From: Psychrobacter glaciei
GTDB taxonomy: Bacteria; Pseudomonadota; Gammaproteobacteria; Pseudomonadales; Moraxellaceae
DNA: 64,000 bases
NCBI RefSeq assembly: GCF_014652895.1
Contig: NZ_BMZR01000001.1
Coordinates: 682,001 to 746,000, forward strand
Direction: 5' to 3'
Shown here: one piece after another, positions 26,061 through 35,821 of the stretch
Position numbering within the stretch: the stretch's first letter is position 1
How the letters are laid out: every line of letters begins with the position of its first letter
Made by a program: the position numbers and the translations under genes
Notes under the pieces: model-generated
What the model saw: the letters and a program-made list of their open reading frames with translations, nothing else
Told to the model about the DNA's origin: nothing
The model's database searches: none

Positions 26061-26213
26061 TTATAGCGATTTGTGTGCGCCAACCATTACGCTAGCCGTC
26101 GGTTTGAACTCTGATGTTGTGTTACAGCCAGTCGCTGACAATGCGATGGTAGCTATTAGCAGAGCTGCGCTGATAGAGGTTATTTTTTTATAGCAATTTA
26201 ATGACGATAGCAT
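26061..26213 (-). CDS. Small lipoprotein, 50 residues
   Basis: ATG at 26213 with TAGGA upstream, stop TAA at 26061. The product starts MLSSLNCYKK and has a clear lipoprotein signal (SISAALLIATIALSATGC), with the lipobox Cys at residue 30 and a 20-residue mature part ending VMVGAHKSL. It lies 65 bp upstream of the M16 protease genes on the same strand and divergent from ftsY. The well-formed signal, the ribosome site and the spacing argue for a real gene. Function is unknown; small lipoproteins often modulate envelope enzymes. Confidence 0.65.
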   Translation of the reverse strand: MLSSLNCYKKITSISAALLIATIALSATGCNTTSEFKPTASVMVGAHKSL

Positions 26214-26510
26214 AGGTGGTTCCTAGTAGAAAGTTATTGAATAAAGTTCGCTAAGAGTAGGCGAAGTTGCGCCTGCTAAGGGTCAGATTTTTGTGTCCAA
26301 ACCTTAAGCTAAACTTTCTCAACCGTTTGGCCTGTCTGATCACTTCTTACTATTTAGCGTTGGTCTGGTAGGGTAAAGGCTGAGCGCAACTTGAATTATG
26401 CTAAACTAGGCTAAAAATAATCTATCATTTGAATGGTAGAAAACTGACAATATACCGATCAATTTTAAAATAAACATCTTACTAATAATGATAACTTTTA
26501 GGGCAAGCTT

Positions 26511-27929
26511 ATGAATAACCCAAATAATAGCAATCGTGTAGTCATTAACCTTGACGGTGGTCTCGATGACTTAGATGACGATGATATTACCTTACCCAGT
26601 CTACCGGTGCAATCTATGCCCATCGTTGATGAGGATAGCGTACCTACTAAACCGTTAGACGATGCTAGGGTGACTGATAAGCATCATGATAATGTGACAA
26701 ATCAAGAGACGACTACAAACAAAGACGTCTCAAGCGCCCATGCTGCTGAAAGTATCGCTTTAGCCACGCCGATTGTCATGACAGAAGAGCATAACGTACC
26801 TAAAAGTTCCTCTGAAAGCTTTTCGCGTGCCAAAGAAACAGAAGCTAGCAGCAAGACCAATACGGCTTCAACGATTCCAACCATGCCATTACAGGAGCAA
26901 TTAGGAGATAGTCCAAGCGTGACCCCCGTTGTTAATAGCGATGGGCAAGTTGCCATGCCAAAAGAGCCAGTAGCAGAGACTCAAGAAAGTCAGAAAAAAG
27001 GCAGCTGGTTTAATCGGATGAAAACAGGGCTGAGTAAATCACGTAAAAATCTAGCCGAAGGTATGGTCAGTATCCTGATCGGTGGCAAAGAAATCGATGA
27101 TGAGTTGTTAGAAGAAGTTGAAGATCAGCTACTGGTTGCTGATATTGGTGTCAACGCGACCAACCGTATTATCAAAAGCTTGACTGAGCAGACAGCTCGT
27201 GGGGATTTGATTTATGCGCATTCATTGTATAAAGCATTGCAAACGGAACTGGTTGATATCTTAACGCCAAAAGTTGCGCCGTTGGTGGTTGATACCAGCA
27301 AAAAACCTTTTGTGATTTTAGTCGTGGGCGTCAATGGGGTCGGTAAAACCACTACGATTGGTAAACTTGCCAAGCGTCTACAAGGCGAGGGTAAATCTGT
27401 CATGCTGGCTGCTGGTGATACGTTCCGAGCTGCGGCGACTGAACAGCTGCAAATCTGGGGTGAGCGCAATAACATTCCAGTCGTGGCGCAAGGTCATGGT
27501 TCTGATAGTGCTTCTGTCATTTTTGATGCCATGCAGTCTGCCAAAGCAAAAAACATTGATGTGCTGATAGCAGATACCGCTGGGCGCTTGCAAAACAAAA
27601 CGCATCTCATGGCGGAGCTAGAAAAAGTCGTACGCGTCATGCGTAAAGCCGATCCAAGCGCACCGCACGAAGGTATGATTGTCCTCGATGCTGGCACGGG
27701 TCAAAATGCCATTAACCAAGTAGAACTCTTTAACAAAGTCGTGCCATTAACGGGTATTACAATTACTAAGTTAGACGGTACTGCCAAAGGTGGTGTGGTC
27801 TTTAATATTGCCGAAACCACAGATGTGCCTATCCGTTATATTGGTGTTGGCGAGTCGATTGATGATTTACGCGCCTTTAGTCCAAAACAATTTGTCGCTG
27901 CCTTGTTCGAAACCGATGATAAAGAATAG
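26511..27929 (+). CDS. ftsY: Signal recognition particle receptor FtsY
   Basis: FtsY is the SRP receptor GTPase that delivers ribosomes to SecYEG. The N-terminal A domain (about residues 1-165) is acidic and low-complexity. The NG domain follows, with the four-helix N part beginning near GSWFNRMKTGLSKSRKNLAEG. GTPase motifs: G1 GVNGVGKTTTIGKLA, DTFRAAATEQL, G3 DTAGRL, G4 TKLDGTAKGG, and the closing GVGESIDDLRAF. Length is 472. Its usual neighbours ftsE and ftsX are not here. Confidence 0.96.
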   Translation: MNNPNNSNRVVINLDGGLDDLDDDDITLPSLPVQSMPIVDEDSVPTKPLDDARVTDKHHDNVTNQETTTNKDVSSAHAAESIALATPIVMTEEHNVPKSSSESFSRAKETEASSKTNTASTIPTMPLQEQLGDSPSVTPVVNSDGQVAMPKEPVAETQESQKKGSWFNRMKTGLSKSRKNLAEGMVSILIGGKEIDDELLEEVEDQLLVADIGVNATNRIIKSLTEQTARGDLIYAHSLYKALQTELVDILTPKVAPLVVDTSKKPFVILVVGVNGVGKTTTIGKLAKRLQGEGKSVMLAAGDTFRAAATEQLQIWGERNNIPVVAQGHGSDSASVIFDAMQSAKAKNIDVLIADTAGRLQNKTHLMAELEKVVRVMRKADPSAPHEGMIVLDAGTGQNAINQVELFNKVVPLTGITITKLDGTAKGGVVFNIAETTDVPIRYIGVGESIDDLRAFSPKQFVAALFETDDKE

Positions 27930-27994
27930 CGCTCGATAGGTCGTTTTAGCCAATAAACGACTCTTGGGAATATAATCATTTGAAAGGAATAGTC

Positions 27995-28567
27995 ATGATA
28001 GTTACTACAGCAGTTTTTGGATCACATCAATTGACGTTGATTGCGAGTGTCAATGAGCATAGCAGCCCTAAACTGGTTGAAGTCAATTGGCTGCTGGCAG
28101 GTAACTCTTGGCACCGCTCAAAATCTATTCCCAAACTTAAAAAGCACTACGGCCTTGCCGATCAGAATTTTACGTTCATTAATAACGATAGCCTAAGCAA
28201 AAGTGAGCCTGCCCAAGCATTACTCATAAATGCTATCGAACAATTAAAGGCCTATTTTAAAGGGGATCGTCAGAATTTCGATTTGCCTATAGATGCAAGC
28301 TTAGGAACCCATTTTCAGCAACGAGTTTGGCAAGCATTACAAGATATTGGGTATGGCGAGACAATCAGCTATGCAACACTGGCGCAAAATGTGGATAATC
28401 CCAAAGGGTTTCGCGCGGTGGCCAATGCCAATAGCAAAAATCCTTTTAGTATTATCGTTCCTTGTCATCGCGTCATTGCTAGCGATGGTAAGCTTGGTGG
28501 TTATACGGGCGGGCTGGATAAGAAAGAATATTTGTTAGGGCTTGAAGGCGTCACTTGCAAAACTTAG
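27995..28567 (+). CDS. ogt: Methylated-DNA--protein-cysteine methyltransferase
   Basis: Directly reverses O6-methylguanine and O4-methylthymine damage by transferring the alkyl group to its own Cys. The active-site motif IVPCHRVI (Cys at about residue 157) is followed by GGYTGG. The helix-turn-helix region GFRAVANANSKNPF is typical. The length of 190 and the N-terminal domain fit the Ogt type rather than Ada. The ATG at 27995 follows AAAGGAAT, better than the upstream TTG at 27980. It lies 65 bp after ftsY and ends at a strong terminator. Confidence 0.93.
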   Translation: MIVTTAVFGSHQLTLIASVNEHSSPKLVEVNWLLAGNSWHRSKSIPKLKKHYGLADQNFTFINNDSLSKSEPAQALLINAIEQLKAYFKGDRQNFDLPIDASLGTHFQQRVWQALQDIGYGETISYATLAQNVDNPKGFRAVANANSKNPFSIIVPCHRVIASDGKLGGYTGGLDKKEYLLGLEGVTCKT

Positions 28568-28600
28568 TTTAAAGCAAATGCCTATCATACAAATAAACCC

Positions 28601-28637
28601 AAAAAAGGCCAAACATTTTAAGTGTTTGGCCTTTTTT
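28601..28637 (+). terminator. Terminator after ogt
   Basis: Long stem AAAAAAGGCCAAACA with its complement TGTTTGGCCTTTTTT and a small loop, ending in a T-run. Confidence 0.9.
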
Positions 28638-28717
28638 ACGAATATATCCCGTCCTGAAATAAGTCTAAGAAAAACGATTTTATTTATGGATGGGAAAATT
28701 GACAATCGGCTGACTTG

Positions 28718-29932
28718 TTATATTTTTATCGAAACTTTATGAGGCAATTGTTTTTGTGAGGTACGCCAGCGAAACAGCAGCAGTAACGCAAAGTAAAATG
28801 CCCACAAGCCTGCGAGCGCATAAAAGCCCATAGCGACTTGAGCGACACTGGCCCCCATTTGATTTAGCTGCACAGAGGTGTTGATAGCAGGGGTAGTCGG
28901 CACCAGCCAACGTACCAACTGTAGTATCTCAGGGAGTTGGTCGGCAGGCCAAGGGTAGCCACTGATAAAAAATAACGGTAACGAGCTAAAGATTAAAATT
29001 TGCATACTGCGCTCACGTTGCCGGAACCACAGTCCCAGCAAGCAACCAAGGGTGGCGACGGTCGGACAAAATAGCAGCAAGAATAACAAACTGCCAGCCA
29101 TATTTTGTCCACGTGGATAATGATGGAGCTCAAACGCCCAGCCATAATAAAAGCAGCCGATGATAAAGCTCAACATGCTGAGTGCACCAATACGTCCTAG
29201 CCAGCCGCGTATCGTAGTCATGTGGCGGCGCTGCTCATACCAAGTACCGATCAGCATTGCGGTGGCCATGAGTAATGTCTGCTGTAAGATAATAATGGAT
29301 ACCGCTGGCACTACATAAGCGCCATAACCTTCAGTTTGGTTGTATAAAGGAATAATTTGCAGGGGCACGGCTTGAGTGCTTTTGGCAGCGGTAGGCGAAT
29401 ATGCGCCTTGTGCCACGCTTTTTTTCACTTCAATACCAGCCGATACCGTACTGACCGCTTTTAAAAAGCCCAGCTGTACGTTTTTATTCAAGATAAAATA
29501 GCCACCATTGCCGAGCACACTCACGCTAGCTGCTTTACCAGACAACACTTGCTGCTCAAGACCACTTGGGATGACCATATAGCCAGCGATTTGATCCGAC
29601 CACATGGCCTCGATGGCATCTTGCTCATTAACAAATCGCTGTGTGTTCAGCTGCGGGCTGGCACTCGCATAACGGACAATGGTACGAGATAAGTTGCTAT
29701 TGTCTTTATCGATAATGCCAACGGGTACGTGATTGACGACTTCAGTAGAATACGGCCATGGATAAAAGAAACCATAAATAATAGGAGCCATAATTAAAAG
29801 CAAAACCACGCCTTTATCGGTAAAGATATCTTTGAGAGTCTGTAAAAAACTGCCTAAGAAGCTCTGTGACGATGACGAAGTGGTTGATTGAGTAGGTTTT
29901 TTTTGTGGCTTGTTTTTTGATAATGGCGACAT
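28718..29932 (-). CDS. ABC-2 type transporter permease
   Basis: A 404-residue permease of the ABC2_membrane_3 (YhhJ/YbhR-like) class. A first membrane helix (VVLLLIMAPIIYGFFY, about 35-50) is followed by a periplasmic domain with PVGIIDKDNSNLSRTIVRY. Five helices cluster in about residues 205-395. The ATG at 29932 overlaps the upstream stop as TAATG, so translation is coupled. It is the partner of the next permease. No ABC ATPase is encoded in the cluster. The substrate is unknown; related systems export drugs or lipid-like compounds. Confidence 0.88.
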   Translation of the reverse strand: MSPLSKNKPQKKPTQSTTSSSSQSFLGSFLQTLKDIFTDKGVVLLLIMAPIIYGFFYPWPYSTEVVNHVPVGIIDKDNSNLSRTIVRYASASPQLNTQRFVNEQDAIEAMWSDQIAGYMVIPSGLEQQVLSGKAASVSVLGNGGYFILNKNVQLGFLKAVSTVSAGIEVKKSVAQGAYSPTAAKSTQAVPLQIIPLYNQTEGYGAYVVPAVSIIILQQTLLMATAMLIGTWYEQRRHMTTIRGWLGRIGALSMLSFIIGCFYYGWAFELHHYPRGQNMAGSLLFLLLFCPTVATLGCLLGLWFRQRERSMQILIFSSLPLFFISGYPWPADQLPEILQLVRWLVPTTPAINTSVQLNQMGASVAQVAMGFYALAGLWAFYFALLLLFRWRTSQKQLPHKVSIKI

Positions 29933-31242
29933 TAGCGTGCTCCCCAACGTTCAGGACGCGCCAATGCGCGCTTGCTTAGTACGGCAGTCAAGCCCATAGC
30001 AATCAAGGTCGCTAGCGTCAGGCCATAAATGATCGGCAACGATATGGCAACGGGTGCGTGCATTTGTAATTGCGCGATATGTAGTTTTAGATAATGGGTA
30101 AGCGGTAGGATGTTCGACCAATGCTGCGCGCTATCACTAATAGCGATATAAGGAAAAGTGACACCTGCAAAAGCGTAAGAAGGCGCGGAAATAAAACCGG
30201 TAGCGGATAAGCCCATACGCAATGAAAATGAATTCAAAGTAAAGATGGCTCCTAGCCAAAATGACAGCATCATCAATAGTATCAGCCCGATGTAAGTGAC
30301 AACCATTGAGGCGAGAGCGACCGTTTGTTGCGGTGTGGCAAGCCATAGTGCCAATGCAGACCATATACTATAAGCAAGCATTGGCCAAAAATATTTGCCC
30401 AATAAGCCAAATATTAAGACGGCAATACTTACTTGCTTATTTTTTTTGAGACTTGTCGATGTTTCAGGGTCATCGCTACGTGTTTGCTTATTGTCGAGCG
30501 TAGACAGTGCTTCACTATCTATGAGTGCCGTCAAATCGGGACGACCAGTATCAATAAAAGCGTACCAGTGACCGATTCGTTTATCCCGCAACTCACGTCC
30601 AATCGTCGTTGCCCCAATGACCATTGCCAAAATATGCAACAGTGCAGGAATAACAGTGGAGGCCAAAAACTGCTGATAGTCGGTTGCCGCATTAAACAAA
30701 CTGATGCGCTGAATACTGATTGGTGAGTAAGCAATCGCCGCTTGCGAGGGTGCCATGCCCTGCTTGACCAAACGCTGTATCTCAACGCCTGCGGATAAGG
30801 TGGCAGCGACGGACTGGACGCTTTTTTGGATAATCCCAGAGTGTGTACCGTACTGAGCATTTACTTGTAAAATCAGTGGCGCTGGCTTATTGGATAAAAT
30901 ATTACGCGAAAAATCTTCAGGGATAATCACGACTGCATAAATATCTCGTTGCAGGATTGCCGCTTCAGCAGCGGCTGGCGAGCGATAAAGCTGTCTGACA
31001 GTGATATCAGGACTGGCCTCTAGATAGCGCACAGCGGTATTGGCAACAGGGCTATTGTCTTGGTCAATCACCCCAATAGGCAAATTGGTAATTTGCGTTT
31101 GCGAAAAAATCCACCAAATCAGCAGTACTGTCGCCAAGGGTATCCAAGCCACCATGGCAAAATCCCAAGAATTTTTGGCCAAAAAACGCCGCTCATAGGC
31201 GGCACTACGTATAAAAGCTTCGCTAAGCTGAGTTAGGCGCAT
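29932..31242 (-). CDS. ABC-2 type transporter permease
   Basis: A 436-residue paralogue of the following gene, with the same layout. An N-terminal helix (VAWIPLATVLLIWWIF) is followed by the periplasmic motif IGVIDQDNSPVANTAVRYLEASPD and a helix cluster from about residue 190 on. Between the helices, at about 225-260, is a charged stretch (DNKQTRSDDPETSTSLKKNKQ) not usual in the family. It starts 3 bp after the HlyD-type gene stop and overlaps the next permease start by one base. Confidence 0.88.
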   Translation of the reverse strand: MRLTQLSEAFIRSAAYERRFLAKNSWDFAMVAWIPLATVLLIWWIFSQTQITNLPIGVIDQDNSPVANTAVRYLEASPDITVRQLYRSPAAAEAAILQRDIYAVVIIPEDFSRNILSNKPAPLILQVNAQYGTHSGIIQKSVQSVAATLSAGVEIQRLVKQGMAPSQAAIAYSPISIQRISLFNAATDYQQFLASTVIPALLHILAMVIGATTIGRELRDKRIGHWYAFIDTGRPDLTALIDSEALSTLDNKQTRSDDPETSTSLKKNKQVSIAVLIFGLLGKYFWPMLAYSIWSALALWLATPQQTVALASMVVTYIGLILLMMLSFWLGAIFTLNSFSLRMGLSATGFISAPSYAFAGVTFPYIAISDSAQHWSNILPLTHYLKLHIAQLQMHAPVAISLPIIYGLTLATLIAMGLTAVLSKRALARPERWGAR

Positions 31243-31245
31243 GGC

Positions 31246-32445
31246 TTATTCTTGGCTCTGATTAGCAAGGGTTGGATTGATACGGACGATGACACTCATT
31301 CCCGAGCGAATCCGCGCATCAGGTTTACTTGGTCGCGCCTTGACTTCAAAGGTACGTACATCAAAGCCATCATCATTATTGGTGGGTCGCCACGTCGCAA
31401 AGTCAGACAATGTAGAGGTTGCGTAGACGGTAAATAGCTTGCTATAGGGTTTGTCTGCTGATGACAACGCTGGAATAGTACCAGTAAATTGCTGACCAAT
31501 GGCAAACTGGTTCAAATAGGTCTCGGTGACATTCAGTACCACCCATTGGTCATTGGTGTTGACCAACGTTAATAGCGGCACACCTTGACCGATTACTTCA
31601 CCAGCACTGACTATCACGTTATCCACGATACCAGCGATAGGGCTTTTTAAGTTGGCTTCTTCTTTTGCAGCCAATGCCTCATCTAGCTGAGCATCGACTT
31701 GAGCCACTTGTGCGGTAGCTGCGGATTTGTCTTCACTACGCGTGCCTTCCATTGCCAAGTCATATTGCAAGCGTGCCGCTTCGGTTTGATCTTGGGTCGC
31801 AAGATACTGCGCATAGGCTTCATCGCGCTTTTGCCGCGCCATAAGGCCTTCTTCATAGAGTCGATTGACACGCTGATAGGTGTTTTCTGCCAAATCCGAG
31901 GCCGCTTTATTGGCTTGCCACGCTGCTTTTGCTTGGGCAATCTCTTGCGGACGGGCACCATTTTCGGCTTTATCAAGCTGACTCTGTGCCATTTGCTTGC
32001 CAGCCTGCGCTTGATTAATCTTTGCATTAATCTCAGGCGAATCCATCTCAATCAATTGCTGACCAGCCGTCACCTCATCCCCTTCAGTGACCATAATCTG
32101 AGCGATACGCCCCGGTACTTTTGCGGCGATGGAGGTTTGCTGCATTTGCATTTGCCCTTGTAGGGTAATGACGTCAGGTTCGCTGCTTTGATTGCTTGTA
32201 TACAAGCCATAAGCGATAACGCCCAATGCAATCAGCACGAATAAGACAAGCAGCGCCTTTTTTATCATGGCAGACTTGTCAGATTTAGGATCATCACGAT
32301 ACGTAGGTGTTGCCTGTTCTGGTTCCACGTCAGGTATGTCTTCTACAGAATCGACTGACGGCTGATCATTATGAGACAGCGTGGACTCATCAGTCGAATC
32401 AGTTGATTTGCGTGAGTCGTCTGATTCGTTTGGAAATTCAGTCAT
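31246..32445 (-). CDS. HlyD/EmrA-family membrane fusion protein
   Basis: A 399-residue periplasmic adaptor linking inner-membrane permeases to a TolC channel. About 65 N-terminal residues are acidic and cytoplasmic (Ser/Asp/Glu-rich), followed by a single helix (ALLVLFVLIALGVIAYGLY). The biotinyl-lipoyl half motifs are seen as AAKVPGRIAQIMVTEGDEVTAGQQLIEMDS and LKSPIAGIVDNVIVSAGEVIGQG, around a helical hairpin of about 110 residues rich in Ala/Gln/Lys. It precedes the two permeases in one operon. The long acidic N-tail is unusual. Confidence 0.92.
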   Translation of the reverse strand: MTEFPNESDDSRKSTDSTDESTLSHNDQPSVDSVEDIPDVEPEQATPTYRDDPKSDKSAMIKKALLVLFVLIALGVIAYGLYTSNQSSEPDVITLQGQMQMQQTSIAAKVPGRIAQIMVTEGDEVTAGQQLIEMDSPEINAKINQAQAGKQMAQSQLDKAENGARPQEIAQAKAAWQANKAASDLAENTYQRVNRLYEEGLMARQKRDEAYAQYLATQDQTEAARLQYDLAMEGTRSEDKSAATAQVAQVDAQLDEALAAKEEANLKSPIAGIVDNVIVSAGEVIGQGVPLLTLVNTNDQWVVLNVTETYLNQFAIGQQFTGTIPALSSADKPYSKLFTVYATSTLSDFATWRPTNNDDGFDVRTFEVKARPSKPDARIRSGMSVIVRINPTLANQSQE

Positions 32446-32508
32446 GACAGTGAGATTCCTAAAGCAATAAAGTTGAGAGTGAAAAGGATAGGGTAAAGTC
32501 GTTTTGAC

Positions 32509-33387
32509 CTAGTACACTCGAATAGCATAAGGTTTAGAGTTTTCTAAAGTTTCAAAATTAAAAGTAGCACCAAAAGCGACAATAAATGCTGAATAATAAA
32601 GCCACAGCATAATGACTACCGCTGCTGAAAGCGCACCAAACTCAGCGCTATAGTTATTAAAGTTTTGCACATAAATCGAAAATAACACGGACAATAAAAT
32701 CCAGAGAACAGTAGCTAAGGCAGCGCCTGGCACCAATTTTTTTAGCGCTACGGCGTCACGGTTTGGCGCAAAACGATATAGGCTTAAGAAGCTTAAGAAT
32801 ATAATGCCAGCCAATATCGGCCATCTACTCCAAAGCGCAATGGTCTTAGCGATTTGCGGAAAAGGAAAATAAGCCGCCGCCAAAGGAATAATAGCGATAG
32901 AGGAGATGGCTATAATCAAGACCACAACGGCAGCAAAAGTTAAACTAAGTGCTCGAATGGTGCCTTGTATAAAGCTGCGCTCTTGGGTGATATGAAAGGC
33001 AAGATTAACCAGGATAATTAAGGATTTTATGCCTTTGGAGCCTGCATAAAGAGCTAGTAGCGTCGATACAATCAAACCAAAAGTCAGTTTTGATGCAGTG
33101 TTAGAAGCCAGCTCGCTTAAGCGTGAATTAAGAACCTCATATACAGATTCAGGGATAAACGAACGTAAAAGTGAAATCTGCTCTTGCATTTCAACAGGTG
33201 AAAAAGCGAGACCATAAATCAGTACAAACACGGCCATTGCTGGAAAAATAGACAAAAAACCAAAAAAGCCTACGTTCGCGCAATGTGCCCAAACATTAGG
33301 GCTATTTGCTATACGCCATGTCTGAAGTAGATGCGGCAGCCAATTGGTTACTTTAGAAGTTAATTTTTTCATAAAACGCTTATTCAC
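32509..33387 (-). CDS. YihY/BrkB-family inner membrane protein
   Basis: A 292-residue protein with about six membrane helices. Family motifs include ANVGFFGFLSIFPAMAVFVLIYGL near residue 40, LYAGSKGIKSLI, and ATVLWILLSVLFSIYVQNFNNYSAEFGALSAAVVIMLWLYYSAFIVAFGA at about 230-280. BrkB/YihY proteins were once called RNase BN but are membrane proteins of unclear function, possibly transporters. It is unusual for it to lie between a TolC-type gene and an HlyD-type gene on the same strand. Confidence 0.9.
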   Translation of the reverse strand: MNKRFMKKLTSKVTNWLPHLLQTWRIANSPNVWAHCANVGFFGFLSIFPAMAVFVLIYGLAFSPVEMQEQISLLRSFIPESVYEVLNSRLSELASNTASKLTFGLIVSTLLALYAGSKGIKSLIILVNLAFHITQERSFIQGTIRALSLTFAAVVVLIIAISSIAIIPLAAAYFPFPQIAKTIALWSRWPILAGIIFLSFLSLYRFAPNRDAVALKKLVPGAALATVLWILLSVLFSIYVQNFNNYSAEFGALSAAVVIMLWLYYSAFIVAFGATFNFETLENSKPYAIRVY

Positions 33388-33509
33388 AGTAGAGCTAGGG
33401 TTAGTAGTATCGTAAGGTCAGTAATAATATAGCCATTAGCCATTAGCCATTTAATTATCATCAATATAAGCGCTTATCAACACGCTCTATTACTCTTCAC
33501 ACGGAATCA

Positions 33510-35225
33510 TCATTCACTATACAAGATAGGTAGCTGAATATCTGCCGCATTAAGATAGGTGTTAAAAGCCAGTGGCGTCCCACAACTTTGCATGAGGGCG
33601 GCAAGCGCTTGCACATAGCTGTTGGCTGCCTGTGCTTGTTCAGTTCGTGCTTTGAGAGACTGCGTTTGGGCTTGAACCACGTCGACCGTCGTATTTACGC
33701 CTTCTTGGAGACCCAACTGACGCAAGCGCAATACTTCTGCTGCCAAGTCAACATTGCTCTGTAATGCTTGATAACGTGACTGGGCATTATTTATATCGTG
33801 CCAATTTTTTTCGACCAATAACAATAGATTGTCACTGACTTCAATCTCAGAGAGATCCGCTTGGCGTATTTGCGCGTTACTTGATGCCAGTGATGCTGTT
33901 TTATCGAGTCCACCCCATAGCTTCCAAGTGGCAGAGATACCAGCGACCCAACTGGGGTCTTTTTCGACTTGTCCGTAGCCGTACAGCATAACCGTAGGCT
34001 TGTAACCGGTATCTGATAACGCATGAAGTTGCTGAGCCTGTGCGCGTTTGGCGGCGACTTTCTGTAACCCTGGATGATTGGCAAGTGCCAAGTCTTGGAA
34101 ATAACTCACATCAGGTAGCGGGCGACTGGAGACAAACAAAGGCGTGGTCGGTTTGATACGATAGTCGGTACGTAATAGCCGCTGCAAAGCAATCATCGCA
34201 AGGCGTGCATCGTTATTGGCATTGACCGATTCGCTTTTGGCATCTGCTAAAGCAGACTGTGCTTCTAGTCTGTCGACGCGTGAAATAAAGCCTTCCTCAA
34301 ACAGGCGCTCTGCCATATGATCGGTCTGCTGCAAGGTATCATAAGCGTCTTCACGCAAGTAGGCAGCGATGATGGCCAGCTGCGCCTTAAAATAGCGCTC
34401 AATCAAGGTGTTATAAAGCTCGTTTTTGTCTAATAGACTGTCCGCGACCGCTTCTTGGGTGCGGGCATCGGACGCGCCTGTTAACGCTGTTGTCCGCCCA
34501 GCAGTGTAAATAGGCCAAACAACGCCAATACCTGCGCCCGTCGTTGAGCCTGAACGATTAAAATCATAAGACTCTGGGAGACGCTCACCGACCAATTCAC
34601 CAAAATTTGGCAAATCTGTGGTTGGTGGAATAGGAGGGATAACCTCATCTACACTATTATTGATCTCATTAACGATGCCGTTTTTGAGCGATGATAAATC
34701 AATGTCTTCTTCCACATGATAGGCACTGGCCGATACGCGGGCAAACACCAGCGGATTGTCTATGGTTTTTAGGGCATCGGTCTGATATTGACTCGCGGCA
34801 ATGGCGGCTTCATTGGCTGCTAACTTTGGTGAGACTTGCAATAAGATATTTTGCGCCTGCTCAAGACTCAAAAAGCTAGAGACTTCTAAGGGATAGCTAT
34901 TATCAACCGCTTTGTGCGTGATAGGATCGATAAGCGTGGCTAGGCGGCTCTGTTGCTCAACGCCTTGGCTATGCATGGTGGTGGATGCAGGGTCATTGAT
35001 GACAGTATTATCGCCCACTGACAACGTTGTATCCGTCTGAACAGCCGTCGCAGCGCCAGTTTGTCGTTCATCATCAGCGTCAACGATCTGGGTTACCGTT
35101 ACTGGTGGCACGTCATTCTGTGACTCAACGTTATCCATGTTAGCGTTTGCTGAGGTAGCGACGGACAGCCCCATGAGCATAACCGTCATCACAGCAGTAG
35201 ACAGAGTTGATAATGCAAATTTCAT
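33510..35225 (-). CDS. TolC-family outer membrane efflux protein
   Basis: A 571-residue outer-membrane channel subunit. A signal peptide covers about 1-28 (TVMLMGLSVATSANA). About 90 residues of Asp/Thr/Val-rich sequence follow before the OEP repeats, longer than in classic TolC. The helical repeats start at LSLEQAQNILLQVSPKLAANEAAI and recur as FEEGFISRVDRLEAQSALADAKSES and LRQLGLQEGVNTTVDVVQAQTQSL, the typical internal duplication. It is first in the minus-strand cluster with BrkB, HlyD and two permeases, so it is the probable exit duct of that exporter. Confidence 0.92.
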   Translation of the reverse strand: MKFALSTLSTAVMTVMLMGLSVATSANANMDNVESQNDVPPVTVTQIVDADDERQTGAATAVQTDTTLSVGDNTVINDPASTTMHSQGVEQQSRLATLIDPITHKAVDNSYPLEVSSFLSLEQAQNILLQVSPKLAANEAAIAASQYQTDALKTIDNPLVFARVSASAYHVEEDIDLSSLKNGIVNEINNSVDEVIPPIPPTTDLPNFGELVGERLPESYDFNRSGSTTGAGIGVVWPIYTAGRTTALTGASDARTQEAVADSLLDKNELYNTLIERYFKAQLAIIAAYLREDAYDTLQQTDHMAERLFEEGFISRVDRLEAQSALADAKSESVNANNDARLAMIALQRLLRTDYRIKPTTPLFVSSRPLPDVSYFQDLALANHPGLQKVAAKRAQAQQLHALSDTGYKPTVMLYGYGQVEKDPSWVAGISATWKLWGGLDKTASLASSNAQIRQADLSEIEVSDNLLLLVEKNWHDINNAQSRYQALQSNVDLAAEVLRLRQLGLQEGVNTTVDVVQAQTQSLKARTEQAQAANSYVQALAALMQSCGTPLAFNTYLNAADIQLPILYSE

Positions 35226-35821
35226 AAGTCACATAAGCCATTAATTAGAATGCAAGATTTTTTAAAACAACGCGCGATACTCATCACTTTAGCCGACCAC
35301 ATATTAGCGTCGTTATGCTCTTATTATAGTCAGTTCTATAAAAGCAGGATGTTTTGTCTTACTTTCTCTCGCTTTGCAAATATAAGGGAAAACAAAATAC
35401 AAAAAACATAACTAAAGTTTTGTCATGCATAATTCGGGTACACTCTAGACACACAACCGTGACGGGTCAAGCCTCAATATCTTGTCGTTGTCTATTGTAT
35501 AGTCAATCTTGATGTGGTAAAGAAATGGTTTTGGCTTTTATAATAGCATTATTATTGATTAAACTATCAGAACATAACCGTGATCATATCATGAATTTTT
35601 CATCTATTAACTAATTGATAATTAAATGATTTTTTGTATTTCATTACTTTGGTTTTACTGCTAATTATTAATAATGAAGGTTATGTTTCGACTATTGATA
35701 TTATTAACTGGTAGAAATTTAAGTAGGTTAATTTATTTATGAAAACCGCTGAATATAAAAATATGAGAATGATATAAACTATCAATCATAGAATAAATAA
35801 GACCAGTAAAGGATATGAGTA
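35226..35821. other. Divergent intergenic region tolC-type / glpK
   Basis: AT-rich 596 bp. The left part is the promoter area of the exporter cluster on the minus strand, the right part the leader of glpK. TATAGTCAATC near 35500 resembles the start of repeat family A, without the rest. No ORF or RNA gene is supported. Confidence 0.45.

Noticed and set aside
25999-26193. A 64-residue plus-strand frame between the M16 and ftsY genes
   Set aside because: The opposite strand encodes a convincing small lipoprotein there with a proper ribosome site; the plus frame is its shadow.
27948-27969. GTCGTTT/AAACGAC hairpin between ftsY and ogt as a terminator
   Set aside because: No T-run follows, and the ogt gene with its own ribosome site lies only 25 bp further, so it is more likely an intercistronic structure.
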